In this document: one piece after another, positions 33,053 through 42,114 of the stretch
Layout: each line of letters opens with the position of its first letter
How positions within the stretch are numbered: the first letter of the stretch is position 1
NCBI GenBank assembly: GCA_002437815.1
Contig: DJRP01000016.1
Span: forward strand, 47,647 to 111,646
Origin: Collinsella sp. UBA6357
GTDB lineage: Bacteria; Actinomycetota; Coriobacteriia; Coriobacteriales; Coriobacteriaceae
Reading direction: 5' to 3'
Length of the DNA: 64,000 nucleotides
The notes under the pieces: generated by a model
The model's database searches: none
What the model saw: the letters and a program-made list of their open reading frames with translations, nothing else
What the model was told of the DNA's origin: nothing
Made by a program: the position numbers and the translations under genes

Positions 33053-34666
33053 ATGGATCAAACCAAGCCCTCTTTTTTCATCACCACGCCCATCTACTAC
33101 GTGAACGCCGATCCGCATCTGGGGACGGCATACTCCACGATCATCGCCGACGTCCAGGCGCGCTATCGCCGCGCTGCCGGCTATAACGTCAAGTTTCTGA
33201 CCGGCATGGACGAGCACGGCGAGAAGGTCGCCGAGGCTGCCGCCAAGCACGGTATGACCCCGCAGGAGTGGACCGACAGCCAGGCACCGCACTTCAAAGA
33301 CCTGTGGAAGAAGCTCGAGATCTCCAACGATGACTTCATCCGCACCACCGAACCGCGCCAGCACCATGCCGTGCAGTACCTCTGGGAGCGCATGAAGGAG
33401 TCAGGTTATCTCTATAAGGGCAGCTATGACGGCTGGTACTGCGTACCTGACGAGACGTACTTTACCGAGACGCAGGTCGAGAAGGGCGACGAGGAGAACG
33501 GCACGCCCGGCGCGCACCTCTGCCCCGATTGCCATCGTCCCCTCGAGCGCGTGCAGGAGGAGTCGTACTTCTTCAAGCTCTCCGCGTTCCAGGGCAAGCT
33601 GCTTAAGCTCTATGACGAGCACCCCGACTTCGTCCAGCCGGCGTTTCGCATGAACGAGGTGCGGAGCTTTGTCGAGGGCGGCCTTAATGATCTTTCCGTC
33701 TCGCGCACGAGCTTCGACTGGGGTATCCCGGTACCCTTCGATGACGGCCATGTGACCTACGTGTGGTTTGACGCGCTGCTTAACTACATGACGGCCGTGG
33801 GCTACGGTGTCGATACGCCCGAGGCCCGCGCCGAGCTCGCCTACCGCTGGCCCGCGCAGTTCCACATCGTGGGCAAGGATATTATCCGCTTCCACTGCGT
33901 GATCTGGCCCGCCATGCTCATGGCGATCGGCGAGGCCCTGCCCGAGCACGTTTTTGCCCACGGTTTCTTGACCGTGCGCAACTCCGAGACCGGTAAGGCC
34001 GAGAAGATGTCAAAGAGCCGCGGCAACGCCATCGCGCCGGCCGATGTCATCGACCTGCTCGGTGTCGAAGGCTATCGCTATTACTTCATGACCGACGTCG
34101 TGCCCGGCACCGACGGCGCCATCAGCTTCGAGCGCATGGAACAGGTCTACAACGCCGATCTTGCCAACAGCTGGGGCAATCTCATCTCGCGCTCGCTCAA
34201 TATGAGCGCCAAGTACTTCGACGGTTGCGCGCCTGCCAAGCCGGCGTCCGCGGACGCGTTCGACAACCCGCTGGCCAAGATCGCCGACGGCCTGGCCGAG
34301 CGCTATGCCGCCAAGATGGATGTGCTCGACTACGGCGGCGCCAAAGACGAGGTCATGGAGCTCATCCATGCCGCGAACCATTACATCGAGGACTCCGAGC
34401 CCTGGGCGCTCGCCAAGGACGAGACTAAAGCTGACGAGCTCGCATTTGTAATCTACAACCTGCTCGAGGCGATCCGCATCGCCGCGCACCTGCTGATGCC
34501 GTTTATGCCCGAGACGTCCGCCGAGGCGCTTCGCCGTATTTCCTGCGAGGCCGAGGCGGGCTCCGACGATCTCAAGGGTATCTGCACCTGGGGTCAGCTC
34601 GCCGGCACCCAGCCGGTCGAGAAGGGCGATCCGCTGTTCCCGCGTCTTCAGTCCGAGGGCAAGTAG
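33053..34666 (+). CDS. metG: Methionyl-tRNA synthetase
   Basis: Class I synthetase charging initiator and elongator tRNA-Met. The 537-residue protein has TTPIYYVNADPHLGTAYSTI (HIGH-type motif HLGT), a zinc-knuckle remnant LCPDCHRPLE, KMSKSRGN, and a helical anticodon-binding domain. It ends after that domain, so it lacks the C-terminal EMAP-like dimerisation domain present in longer MetG proteins. A terminator follows. Confidence 0.95.
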   Translation: MDQTKPSFFITTPIYYVNADPHLGTAYSTIIADVQARYRRAAGYNVKFLTGMDEHGEKVAEAAAKHGMTPQEWTDSQAPHFKDLWKKLEISNDDFIRTTEPRQHHAVQYLWERMKESGYLYKGSYDGWYCVPDETYFTETQVEKGDEENGTPGAHLCPDCHRPLERVQEESYFFKLSAFQGKLLKLYDEHPDFVQPAFRMNEVRSFVEGGLNDLSVSRTSFDWGIPVPFDDGHVTYVWFDALLNYMTAVGYGVDTPEARAELAYRWPAQFHIVGKDIIRFHCVIWPAMLMAIGEALPEHVFAHGFLTVRNSETGKAEKMSKSRGNAIAPADVIDLLGVEGYRYYFMTDVVPGTDGAISFERMEQVYNADLANSWGNLISRSLNMSAKYFDGCAPAKPASADAFDNPLAKIADGLAERYAAKMDVLDYGGAKDEVMELIHAANHYIEDSEPWALAKDETKADELAFVIYNLLEAIRIAAHLLMPFMPETSAEALRRISCEAEAGSDDLKGICTWGQLAGTQPVEKGDPLFPRLQSEGK

Positions 34667-34714
34667 GCGCAGCGGCAGCGTCACCCCCCCCTGGGATAGA
34701 TGCTCAGATAAAGC

Positions 34715-34754
34715 AACGGGCGGACGACGACAGAAGAACGTCGCCCGCCCGTTT
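34715..34754 (+). terminator. metG terminator
   Basis: AACGGGCGGACGACG pairs with CGTCGCCCGCCCGTT (two bases unpaired) and ends in TTT. It closes the rsmI-metG unit. Confidence 0.75.
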
Positions 34755-34793
34755 GCTCTGGGCTATGTTATTTCCTGCAACGTGCGAGATGGG

Positions 34794-34865
34794 GTTCGGG
34801 TTGAGGGCTTTCGTCCGCCGCGAGAAGGACTGTCCGAGCGCCGGATGAAAGCCCTAAACCCGAAC
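34794..34865 (+). repeat. Inverted repeat in the ksgA leader
   Basis: 24-bp arms (34794-34817 and 34842-34865, GTTCGGGTT and AACCCGAAC ends) differ at two positions, both of which keep G-U pairing in RNA. The loop is 24 nt. It ends 15 nt before AGGAGG of ksgA, so it sits in the leader or just upstream. Confidence 0.75.
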
Positions 34866-34891
34866 ACGGTCAACCTCACAAGGAGGACATG

Positions 34892-35752
34892 ATGACGACA
34901 TCGCCCCTGGCAAATCCCAAGGCGACCAGAGAACTGCTGGAGGAGTTTGGACTCGCGACCAAGCACCGCCTCGGCCAGAACTTCCTTATCGACAACCATG
35001 TGATCGAGCGCATCTGCGAGCTTGCCGAGCTTGCGGGCGACGAGCGTGTGCTCGAAGTCGGACCGGGCATCGGTACACTCACGCTGGCACTGCTTCAGGA
35101 TGCCGCCCGGGTCACCTCGATCGAGGCTGACCCCGAGCTCGAGCCGGTACTCGATGCCCATGCGGCCGACTACGGCAACTTCGGCTTTATCATGGGCGAT
35201 GCGCTCAAGGTCACGCCGGCCCAGATCGAGCAGGTATCGGGCGGCGAGCCTACGGTCTTTGTGGCGAATCTGCCTTATAACGTTGCAGCGACGATCATTC
35301 TTCAGTTCTTTGAGACCATGCCCGCGCTCGAGCGCGCCGTGGTGATGGTACAAAAGGAGGTCGCCGACCGCATCGCGGCTGTCCCCGGCAACAAGACCTA
35401 TGGCGGCTACACGGCCAAGCTCGGCCTCTATGGACGGGTTACCGGGCGCTTCGAGGTGCCGCCGCGCTGCTTTATGCCCGCACCGCACGTCGACTCGGCC
35501 GTCGTCCGCATCGACCGCGTGGACGGCGTGGTGCCCGGGGGAGTCGACCGTTCCTTTGTCGCGCGCGTCATCGACGCCGCGTTCGCGCAACGTCGCAAGA
35601 CTATTCGCAATTCCATGGGTTCGAACGGCTTTGCCAAGGATGCACTCGACGCTGCTTTTGTTGCGAGCGGCATTTCTGCCACGACCCGCGCAGAGACGCT
35701 CGCGGTCTCCGATTTTGTTCGCCTTGCACAGGAGCTTTCCGATGCCAAATAG
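34892..35752 (+). CDS. ksgA: 16S rRNA dimethyladenosine transferase (A1518/A1519)
   Basis: Methylates two adjacent adenosines in helix 45 of 16S rRNA during 30S maturation. Predicted 286 residues with KHRLGQNFLID, LEVGPGIGTLT (SAM motif I), a DALK loop, and NLPYNVA (catalytic motif IV). AGGAGG lies 5 nt before the chosen ATG; an ATG three bases earlier is also possible. Its end overlaps tatD by 11 nt. Confidence 0.95.
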   Translation: MTTSPLANPKATRELLEEFGLATKHRLGQNFLIDNHVIERICELAELAGDERVLEVGPGIGTLTLALLQDAARVTSIEADPELEPVLDAHAADYGNFGFIMGDALKVTPAQIEQVSGGEPTVFVANLPYNVAATIILQFFETMPALERAVVMVQKEVADRIAAVPGNKTYGGYTAKLGLYGRVTGRFEVPPRCFMPAPHVDSAVVRIDRVDGVVPGGVDRSFVARVIDAAFAQRRKTIRNSMGSNGFAKDALDAAFVASGISATTRAETLAVSDFVRLAQELSDAK

Positions 35753-36659
35753 TGCGGAGCCGGTGACGTTCACCAAAAAGAAAAAGACCGTCGTGTGCCC
35801 CAAGCCCTGGGCTCCGCTGGCCGACACGCATGGGCACTTGCTTTCGTTTTGGGAGAAGGCGCCCGCCGACGTGTTGCGCCGTGCCAAGTGTGCGGGTGTC
35901 GAGCTGTTGGTGACGCTCATCGATCCTGTCGGCGACAAGATGAGTGTGCTGGCGTTTCAGGATTGGCTCAGGCACGAGGTCCTGCCACTCGGTGACGAGA
36001 TTCCGCATATCAGGTACCTTGCCGGCGTGCATCCCTACGACGCACCCGTCTACACCGACGATGTTCATGCCCAGATCGAGGCTGCGCTCGATGACCCAGT
36101 TTGCGCCGGTATCGGAGAGATCGGACTCGACTACCATATGGACTACGACGACGATGTTGCCCCGGCCCCTCATGACGTGCAGATCGAGTGCATGGCGCGT
36201 CAGCTCGAGATCGCAGTTCGCCATAACGTGCCCGTCGAGCTGCACCTGCGCCATGAGGGTGACGATGCTGAACGCACCTCGCATGTCGATGCCCTCCGGG
36301 TGCTTCAAGAGGTGGGCGTGCCTGCTGCCGGTTGCGTGCTTCATTGCTTTGGCGAGGATCGCGCCACGATGGAACGCTTTGTCGAGCTCGGTTGCTATAT
36401 CGCCTACGGCGGTGCCGCCACCTTCAAGCGCAACGACGGAGTGCGTGAGGCGTTTGCTGCTACGCCCCTCGAACGCATCCTTTTCGAGACGGATTGTCCC
36501 TATATGGCGCCGGAACCCATTCGCGGGCTCGAGTGCGAGCCCGCCATGGCTTCCCTCACGGCAAACACTCTGATCAACGATCGGGTCGATCGCACGGGCG
36601 AGGCGGCGGAGACCATCGCGCGGGCGGCCTGGGAAAACTCACTTAGACTCTTTGGCTAG
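35742..36659 (+). CDS. tatD: TatD family metal-dependent hydrolase
   Basis: TIM-barrel nuclease/hydrolase; TatD proteins act as 3'-5' DNases or RNases. Predicted 305 residues with metal ligands in LADTHGHL, GIGEIGLDYH, VPVELHLRHEGDD, LHCFGED and ETDCPYMAPEP. An N-terminal Lys-rich segment (TFTKKKKTVV) precedes the barrel. The start ATG sits inside the ksgA 3' end with GGAG upstream. Confidence 0.88.
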   Translation: MPNSAEPVTFTKKKKTVVCPKPWAPLADTHGHLLSFWEKAPADVLRRAKCAGVELLVTLIDPVGDKMSVLAFQDWLRHEVLPLGDEIPHIRYLAGVHPYDAPVYTDDVHAQIEAALDDPVCAGIGEIGLDYHMDYDDDVAPAPHDVQIECMARQLEIAVRHNVPVELHLRHEGDDAERTSHVDALRVLQEVGVPAAGCVLHCFGEDRATMERFVELGCYIAYGGAATFKRNDGVREAFAATPLERILFETDCPYMAPEPIRGLECEPAMASLTANTLINDRVDRTGEAAETIARAAWENSLRLFG

Positions 36660-36738
36660 GTTTTTTCGCTCTTGGGATTATTCCGCTTTCGTGCTTTGGG
36701 CTTCGTGCTTCGGGCTACGGCTCCCGTCTCTCTCGTGC

Positions 36739-36920
36739 CGTACATTTTTCCGATTTGTGTACGACTTGAACCAAAGAGGGACGAGCGCAGCGGCTAAAAC
36801 TGCATATTTTCACCTCTGTTGTGCATAAAATCAGTGCCAACAGACAAAATAGGACCCCGATTCGACCAATGTTAGTCGAATCGGGGTCCTAACCTTATGC
36901 ACAAATCGCAAAAATGTACG
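36739..36920. repeat. Nested inverted repeat between convergent tatD and carboxypeptidase genes
   Basis: 23-bp outer arms (36739-36761 and 36898-36920, CGTACATTTTT and AAAAATGTACG ends) with two mismatches enclose 136 bp, inside which is an independent perfect 16-bp hairpin. The layout is the same as at 3885-4093 but the sequence differs. The rest of the gap (36660-36738) shows only low-complexity T/C-rich sequence. Confidence 0.8.
36851..36890. terminator. Terminator-type hairpin in the nested repeat
   Basis: AGGACCCCGATTCGAC pairs perfectly with GTCGAATCGGGGTCCT around an 8-nt loop. The minus-strand side is followed by ATTTTG, so it best serves the carboxypeptidase gene, and possibly tatD. 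Confidence 0.8.
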
Positions 36921-36968
36921 TCGCCACGCGAATCGCCCGCTAAATCCATCACGGGCACGTGACATCCG

Positions 36969-38312
36969 CTAGAGCGCCGGGGCTTGTGCGATCGTTTCGC
37001 TCTGCGCGGTGAGCGGCTTGTTCTCGATACGGCGGGCAAGGCGGTCGAACTTGACGAGCAGCCATTCGATGGGATTCGGTGCACGTGCCTCCTCGTCGGC
37101 GACGAGGTCCATCTTGGCGACGGTCGCTCCGTTTTGCTCGAGGGTGACCGTGCCAACCTTGTCGCCTACCGCGACGGACCCTGAGAGCTCGTCATACTTC
37201 ACGCGTTCCTTGATATCGCCGGCAAGGGTGAATACCGTTGCCTGCGCATTGGGGTCGGCAAGCGTGGCGTCGACGGTCTTGTCTGTCCAGTCGCTCTCGG
37301 CGATGCGTGCCATGAGCGGGTTTCCGTTTGCGGTCTTCTTGTCCGAGTTGGCGATGGCGACGGTCTTCTTATGTCCGTAGTACCAGTTCGCGAGTGTGGC
37401 GGTATCGGTGAAACGCTGGTCGGTCGTGGTCGACCCGAGAACCACGGTATAGACCTCGTCTCCATCGACACTGTAGGCGGCGGTAAAGCAATATCCGGCA
37501 TCATCGGTTGTGCCCGTCTTGCCGCCGATGTTGCCGTCCTGCCCCAACAGCACGTTGTGTGTGTCCATGCTGTGCGAATGGTCCGACCCGTCGGCACCGG
37601 TGACTTCGATCCACGAGTCGTCGCTTGCCACCACTTGCCTGAACGTGTCGTTGGCCATGGCGGTCTGCATCATGATCGCGACATCGTGGGCGCTTGAGTG
37701 CATGTTACCGGCCCACTCGTCGAAATCGAGCCCATGCGGATTTTCGAATAGCGTATTGGTGCAGCCGAGCTCCTTGGCACGTTTGTTCATGGCGGCCACA
37801 AACGTCTTTTGAGCATCCTTGGTTTTGGGATCGAGTTTTTGCCCCACAAACTCTGCCAGCGCGATGGCGGCATCGTTGCCCGACGGGATCATCAAGCCGC
37901 GCAGGGCCTGCTCTACGGTAAGCTTGTCGCCCTCCTGAAGGCCCGCGGTGGACTCGCCGACGGTTGCGGCTTCGCTGCTTACGGTGAGCGTTTCGGTGGT
38001 CTTGCAATTCTCGAGAGCGAGGATGGCGGTCATGACCTTGGTGATCGATGCGATCTTGACCTGCTTGTCAGCATCGCGTCCATAGTAGATGGTGCCGTCT
38101 TTGCCCATGACGCAGGCATTTGCCGCCTCGATGTCGGGCAGGCCGGCTTCGGCGATCGCGCGCGCTGCGGCGGTTTTGCCGCAGACATCGTCGGTGGTGA
38201 GGACTTGAGCGCTTACCGGACGGGGCGCACCAAAGCCAACGGCGACGCTGCACAGGAGCATTGCCACAAATATGCGGAACGGGCCGGACGTGCGGGGGCG
38301 AGTGAAAGTCAC
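36969..38312 (-). CDS. D-alanyl-D-alanine carboxypeptidase (PBP5/DacA family)
   Basis: Trims the terminal D-Ala from peptidoglycan stem peptides outside the membrane. The 447-residue protein has a signal peptide (about 1-36), SITK (Ser89, Lys92), SGN in IPSGNDAAIA, KTG in GGKTGTTDDAG, and a PBP5-type C-terminal beta domain followed by an Arg-containing helix that may anchor it. GTG start with a weak ribosome binding site. It is divergent from a VanR/VanS-like pair 213 bp away, which suggests regulation by it. Confidence 0.92.
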   Translation of the reverse strand: MTFTRPRTSGPFRIFVAMLLCSVAVGFGAPRPVSAQVLTTDDVCGKTAAARAIAEAGLPDIEAANACVMGKDGTIYYGRDADKQVKIASITKVMTAILALENCKTTETLTVSSEAATVGESTAGLQEGDKLTVEQALRGLMIPSGNDAAIALAEFVGQKLDPKTKDAQKTFVAAMNKRAKELGCTNTLFENPHGLDFDEWAGNMHSSAHDVAIMMQTAMANDTFRQVVASDDSWIEVTGADGSDHSHSMDTHNVLLGQDGNIGGKTGTTDDAGYCFTAAYSVDGDEVYTVVLGSTTTDQRFTDTATLANWYYGHKKTVAIANSDKKTANGNPLMARIAESDWTDKTVDATLADPNAQATVFTLAGDIKERVKYDELSGSVAVGDKVGTVTLEQNGATVAKMDLVADEEARAPNPIEWLLVKFDRLARRIENKPLTAQSETIAQAPAL

Positions 38313-38525
38313 GATGATTCGCTTTCGTTGATAGCGGTAAAGGGTCTATAGAGTATATCTATCCCGCGATGTGTTAGGTGGTTTCCGTGCCCACAAAGTG
38401 TATTTTAGGCCGCGGATGAACCGATGCGCCTACGCGGCTTGGGCACCTCCACGCGTCTGCATGCTTTATGTGCGCGGATGCGTTGAAGGAATCCTCGGGC
38501 ATAATGAAACCGGAGAGGAGCGCTC

Positions 38526-39224
38526 ATGCAGGCACATATTCTGGTTGTCGACGACGAGAAGACCATCGCCGATCTTGTCGGCATCTATCTTGAGAAAGAG
38601 GGCTTTGACGCTTGCGTGCTGTACCGTGGCGCGGATGCGGCGAAGGCGATTCTCGAGCGCGAGTTCGATCTGGCGATCCTCGATATCATGCTGCCCGATA
38701 TCGATGGCTTTGAGTTGCTGCGTACCATCCGCGCCGGGCATACCTATCCGGTGATCATGCTTACGGCCCGTGATGCGCAGCAGGACAAGATCGATGGGCT
38801 TGCGCTTGGAGCTGACGATTACGTCTCCAAACCGTTCAAGCCCTTGGAGCTCATGGCGCGAGTCAAAGCCCAGCTGCGACGCTACACGAGCTATGGCAGC
38901 CGCGATCAGGCGGGTGATTCACAGGTGGTCTCCATCGATGGGCTCGAGATCAACAAGGATGCGCGGACGGTGACGGTAGACGGCAACTCGGTGCGTACCA
39001 CGCCGATCGAATATTCGATCTTGCTGTATCTTGCCGAGCATCGCGGGCATGTGGTGCCGGTCGAGGATCTGTTTCGCGCCGTGTGGAATGAGGACTTCCT
39101 GCCAAGCTCCAACAACACCGTCATGGTGCACATCCGCCACCTGCGCGAGAAGATAGGCGATGATGCCCAAAAGCCCCGCTTCATCAAGAATATCTGGGGC
39201 GTCGGCTACACCATCGAGGGGTAG
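38526..39224 (+). CDS. VanR-like response regulator (OmpR/PhoB family)
   Basis: A 232-residue receiver plus winged-helix protein. The acidic pair DDE, phospho-acceptor Asp in LAILDIMLPDIDG, Lys in DDYVSKPFKPLELMARVKAQ, and the DNA-binding domain ending NNTVMVHIRHLREKIG then IWGVGYTIEG all closely follow VanR of glycopeptide-resistance clusters. GGAGAGG precedes the ATG. The kinase gene follows directly. Confidence 0.88.
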   Translation: MQAHILVVDDEKTIADLVGIYLEKEGFDACVLYRGADAAKAILEREFDLAILDIMLPDIDGFELLRTIRAGHTYPVIMLTARDAQQDKIDGLALGADDYVSKPFKPLELMARVKAQLRRYTSYGSRDQAGDSQVVSIDGLEINKDARTVTVDGNSVRTTPIEYSILLYLAEHRGHVVPVEDLFRAVWNEDFLPSSNNTVMVHIRHLREKIGDDAQKPRFIKNIWGVGYTIEG

Positions 39225-39236
39225 ATGAGGGCGGAT

Positions 39237-40463
39237 ATGACAAAGGACGAGGTATTCGAGCACGTACGCGCCGTGGCGGACAGCCGACTGCTTGCGACGG
39301 TGCTGCTCTTTGTGCTGAGCCTGCTCGTCGTCGGCATCGATAACATTGTCGGTATCCTGGTCGTGCTGCTTGTCGGCTTTTTGCTGCTTGATCGCTATCC
39401 CGGCGTACGTCGCTGCATCGTCATCGGTGGCGCGGCCTGGATAATCGTGCTCGCGATCGGTGCCGTCGCGCTCAACGGGGCCGGCGGCCCGGTGTTTTTC
39501 GATGCCGGCTACCTTTTCAATATCTGCGGTCTTTTTCTGGCGATTGCGGTCTGTGCCGTCTTCTCTTGTGGTCGCGCCATGTATTACCTGGGGATTGAAC
39601 AGGGCGAGCACCGCGCGGACCAAGCGGTTGCCGCGCACATCCAAGATCGCCTGATCGATCGGCCCGATGACTGGGATCGGATAGATGGTGACTACCTGGA
39701 AGTCGAGGCCGCCATCAACCGCGTGCGCGATCGCGAACGAGCCGCGAGCCAGGCGCTGCGCGACGAGGCGCGCCGCAAGGACGATCTGGTCGCCTATCTT
39801 GCCCATGATCTCAAGACGCCGCTGGCGAGCGTAGTGGGATACCTCTCCCTGCTCGAGGAGGCGACGGACCTGCCGGCAGAGCAACGTGTGCGTTTTACGC
39901 GCGTGGCGCTCGACAAGGCGCACCGCCTAGATGCCTTGACCGAGGAGTTCTTTGACATCACGCGCTTCGACTTCCACGATATCGTCCTCACACGCGGATA
40001 TGTCGATCTGAGCTTCTTGCTCGCGCAGGTTGCCGACGAGTTCTATCCGACGCTTGCCGAACAACATAAGGACGTTAGGATCGATATCCCTGAGCCGATT
40101 ACCGTGCTGATCGACGGGGACAAGATGGCGCGCGTGTTCAACAACATCATGAAAAATGCCATCGCTTACAGCTATGAGGGCTCGACGATCGAAATGTCGG
40201 CACGGCTCCAAGACGACGGTACCGCGTGTGTCAAAATCTCGAATCAAGGAGATCCCATTCCCGAGGCCAAACGCAAAGTGATTTTCGAGAAGTTCTACCG
40301 TCTGGATGCGGCGCGCGCCACCAATCGCGGCGGCGCCGGTCTGGGGCTTGCTATCGCTAAAGAGATCGTGACGGCTCACGGTGGGACCATATCGTGCGAG
40401 TCTGACGCCGAACGCACCGTGTTCACGGTCATGTTGCCTCAACAGGATCAAGCCCGCCCGTAG
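39237..40463 (+). CDS. VanS-like sensor histidine kinase
   Basis: A kinase of about 408 residues with four membrane segments in the first 120 residues, more than the two usual in VanS. The catalytic part is VanS-like: YLAHDLKTPLASVVGYLSLL (His about 190), LDKAHRLDALTEEFFDITRF, MARVFNNIMKNAIAYS, and GGAGLGLAIAKEIVTAHGG. The signal is unknown. GAGGG lies 5 nt before ATG 39237; an ATG at 39225 adds four residues. No vanHAX-type genes occur in the window. Confidence 0.85.
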   Translation: MTKDEVFEHVRAVADSRLLATVLLFVLSLLVVGIDNIVGILVVLLVGFLLLDRYPGVRRCIVIGGAAWIIVLAIGAVALNGAGGPVFFDAGYLFNICGLFLAIAVCAVFSCGRAMYYLGIEQGEHRADQAVAAHIQDRLIDRPDDWDRIDGDYLEVEAAINRVRDRERAASQALRDEARRKDDLVAYLAHDLKTPLASVVGYLSLLEEATDLPAEQRVRFTRVALDKAHRLDALTEEFFDITRFDFHDIVLTRGYVDLSFLLAQVADEFYPTLAEQHKDVRIDIPEPITVLIDGDKMARVFNNIMKNAIAYSYEGSTIEMSARLQDDGTACVKISNQGDPIPEAKRKVIFEKFYRLDAARATNRGGAGLGLAIAKEIVTAHGGTISCESDAERTVFTVMLPQQDQARP

Positions 40464-40478
40464 CGCTGACGTCAGCGC
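40463..40478. repeat. Perfect 16-bp palindrome after the VanS-like gene
   Basis: GCGCTGACGTCAGCGC begins at the last base of the kinase stop codon and is followed by CTTGTTCTCTTT. It may be a compact terminator or an operator for pstB. Confidence 0.45.
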
Positions 40479-40581
40479 CTTGTTCTCTTTACCGTTTCCT
40501 GACAATCAGCTCACGGCTGCATAAAGCGTGCCAGGTACCATCGAAGCCACTGTTGAAACATTGGATGCGGAGGTACGCTGC

Positions 40582-41343
40582 ATGACGGCAGACCCGGTGA
40601 GGCTCGCGGTCGACCATCTCGATTTGTACTATGGCGACCATCACGCGCTCAAAGACGTGTGTATCGATATTCCCGACAAGCAGATCACGTCGTTTATCGG
40701 TCCGTCCGGCTGTGGAAAGTCTACGCTGCTGCGCTGCTTCAACCGTATGAACGATGACATCAAGGACTGCCGCATCGAGGGCTCCATCAAGCTCGATGGC
40801 GAGGACATCATGGGCGAATACAACACTTGTCGCCTGCGCCAGCGCGTCGGTATGGTCTTCCAGCGCCCCAATCCGTTTCCCATGAGCATCTACGACAATG
40901 TCGCCTACGGCCTGCGCGGAATGGGCGTCAAGGACCACGCGACGCTTGACGAGCTGGTTGAGGAATCACTGACCCGTGCGGCTCTGTGGGACGAGGTTAA
41001 GGACAAGCTCAAGACCTCGGGCCTGGGTCTTTCGGGCGGGCAGCAGCAGCGCCTGTGCATCGCCCGCGCGCTTGCCGTGCGTCCCGAGGTGCTGCTGATG
41101 GACGAGCCGACGAGCGCGCTCGACCCGGTTTCCACGCTCGTGATCGAGCAGCTCGCCATGGACCTTAAGGGAAGCTGCACGCTGGTAGTGGTTACGCACA
41201 ATATGCAGCAGGCGTCGCGCATCTCGGACTCGGTGGCGTTTTTCTTGCTGGGCGAGCTGGTCGAGCATGCGCCGACGCTCGAACTGTTCAAGACGCCGCG
41301 CGATCCGCGTACGGCCGACTATCTGACAGGGCGCTTTGGCTGA
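40582..41343 (+). CDS. pstB: Phosphate ABC transporter ATP-binding protein
   Basis: ATPase of the PstSCAB high-affinity phosphate importer. The 253-residue protein has Walker A GPSGCGKSTLLRCF, the Q-loop FQRPNPFPMSIYDNVAYG (a PstB hallmark), signature LSGGQQQRLCIARAL, Walker B LLMDEPTSALDP, and a C-terminal LFKTPRDPRTADYLTGRFG. GGAGG lies 8 nt before the ATG. No pstS, pstC, pstA or phoU is adjacent; instead a PhoB/PhoR-like pair follows. Confidence 0.95.
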   Translation: MTADPVRLAVDHLDLYYGDHHALKDVCIDIPDKQITSFIGPSGCGKSTLLRCFNRMNDDIKDCRIEGSIKLDGEDIMGEYNTCRLRQRVGMVFQRPNPFPMSIYDNVAYGLRGMGVKDHATLDELVEESLTRAALWDEVKDKLKTSGLGLSGGQQQRLCIARALAVRPEVLLMDEPTSALDPVSTLVIEQLAMDLKGSCTLVVVTHNMQQASRISDSVAFFLLGELVEHAPTLELFKTPRDPRTADYLTGRFG

Positions 41344-41397
41344 TAGGGAGGGCGCCTGCCTTGCGATGGGTTAAGATGCAGGCATGAGGTGATCGAA

Positions 41398-42102
41398 ATG
41401 GTCTATTACGTCGAGGACGATGACAACATCAGGGATCTTACGGTCTACGCCCTGCGCAAGCAGGGAATCGAGGCCGAGGGTTTCTCATGCGATAGCGAGT
41501 TCAAGGCCGCGGTGGCAAAGCGCGTACCCGATGCCGTGCTGCTCGATATCATGCTGCCCGACACCGATGGACTTGAAATCATGCGGCGCCTGCGTGCCGA
41601 TCGCCTGACGGCAACGGTGCCCATCATGATGCTCACGGCCAAGGACACCGAGCTCGACAAGGTGGTGGCGCTTGATGGCGGTGCAGATGACTATCTGACA
41701 AAGCCCTTCTCGCTCATGGAGTTGGCGAGCCGTTGCCGCGCGCTCCTGCGCCGTGGCGGCATGGTCAAGCAGGTGAGCGATGTGCTGCAGGTGGGCGACA
41801 TCGTGCTGTCGCCGAGCCATCGCGAGGTGACGGTTGCCGGCGAGCCGCTCAAGCTCACGCTGCGCGAGTTCGATCTGCTCGAGTACCTCATGCGCAAGCC
41901 CGGCGTGGTCTTTACCCGCGAGGCGCTCCTGCAGAGTGTATGGGGCTGGGATTTCGACGGCGGTTCGCGCACCGTCGACGTACACGTGCAGACGCTCCGC
42001 CAGAAGCTGGGGGAGCACGCGGGCGTGATCGAGACCGTGCGCGGCGTGGGCTATCGTATGGCCGAGCCTTCGGGCGAGACGGACAAGCATATATCCGAAT
42101 AA
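41398..42102 (+). CDS. PhoB-like response regulator
   Basis: A 234-residue OmpR-family regulator: YYVEDDDNIRDL, Asp in AVLLDIMLPDTDG, DDYLTKPFSLMEL, and a winged helix ending SRTVDVHVQTLRQKLG then VRGVGYRM. Its place between pstB and a PhoR-type kinase suggests phosphate control. Preferred ATG 41398 (AGGTGA 6 nt upstream); GTG 41389 would add three residues. Confidence 0.87.
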   Translation: MVYYVEDDDNIRDLTVYALRKQGIEAEGFSCDSEFKAAVAKRVPDAVLLDIMLPDTDGLEIMRRLRADRLTATVPIMMLTAKDTELDKVVALDGGADDYLTKPFSLMELASRCRALLRRGGMVKQVSDVLQVGDIVLSPSHREVTVAGEPLKLTLREFDLLEYLMRKPGVVFTREALLQSVWGWDFDGGSRTVDVHVQTLRQKLGEHAGVIETVRGVGYRMAEPSGETDKHISE

Positions 42103-42114
42103 CAAAGGAGCCGC

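Noticed and set aside
36969..40463. Complete glycopeptide resistance cluster
   Set aside because: Only regulator, kinase and a PBP5-type carboxypeptidase are present; no ligase, dehydrogenase or VanX-type dipeptidase is encoded nearby.
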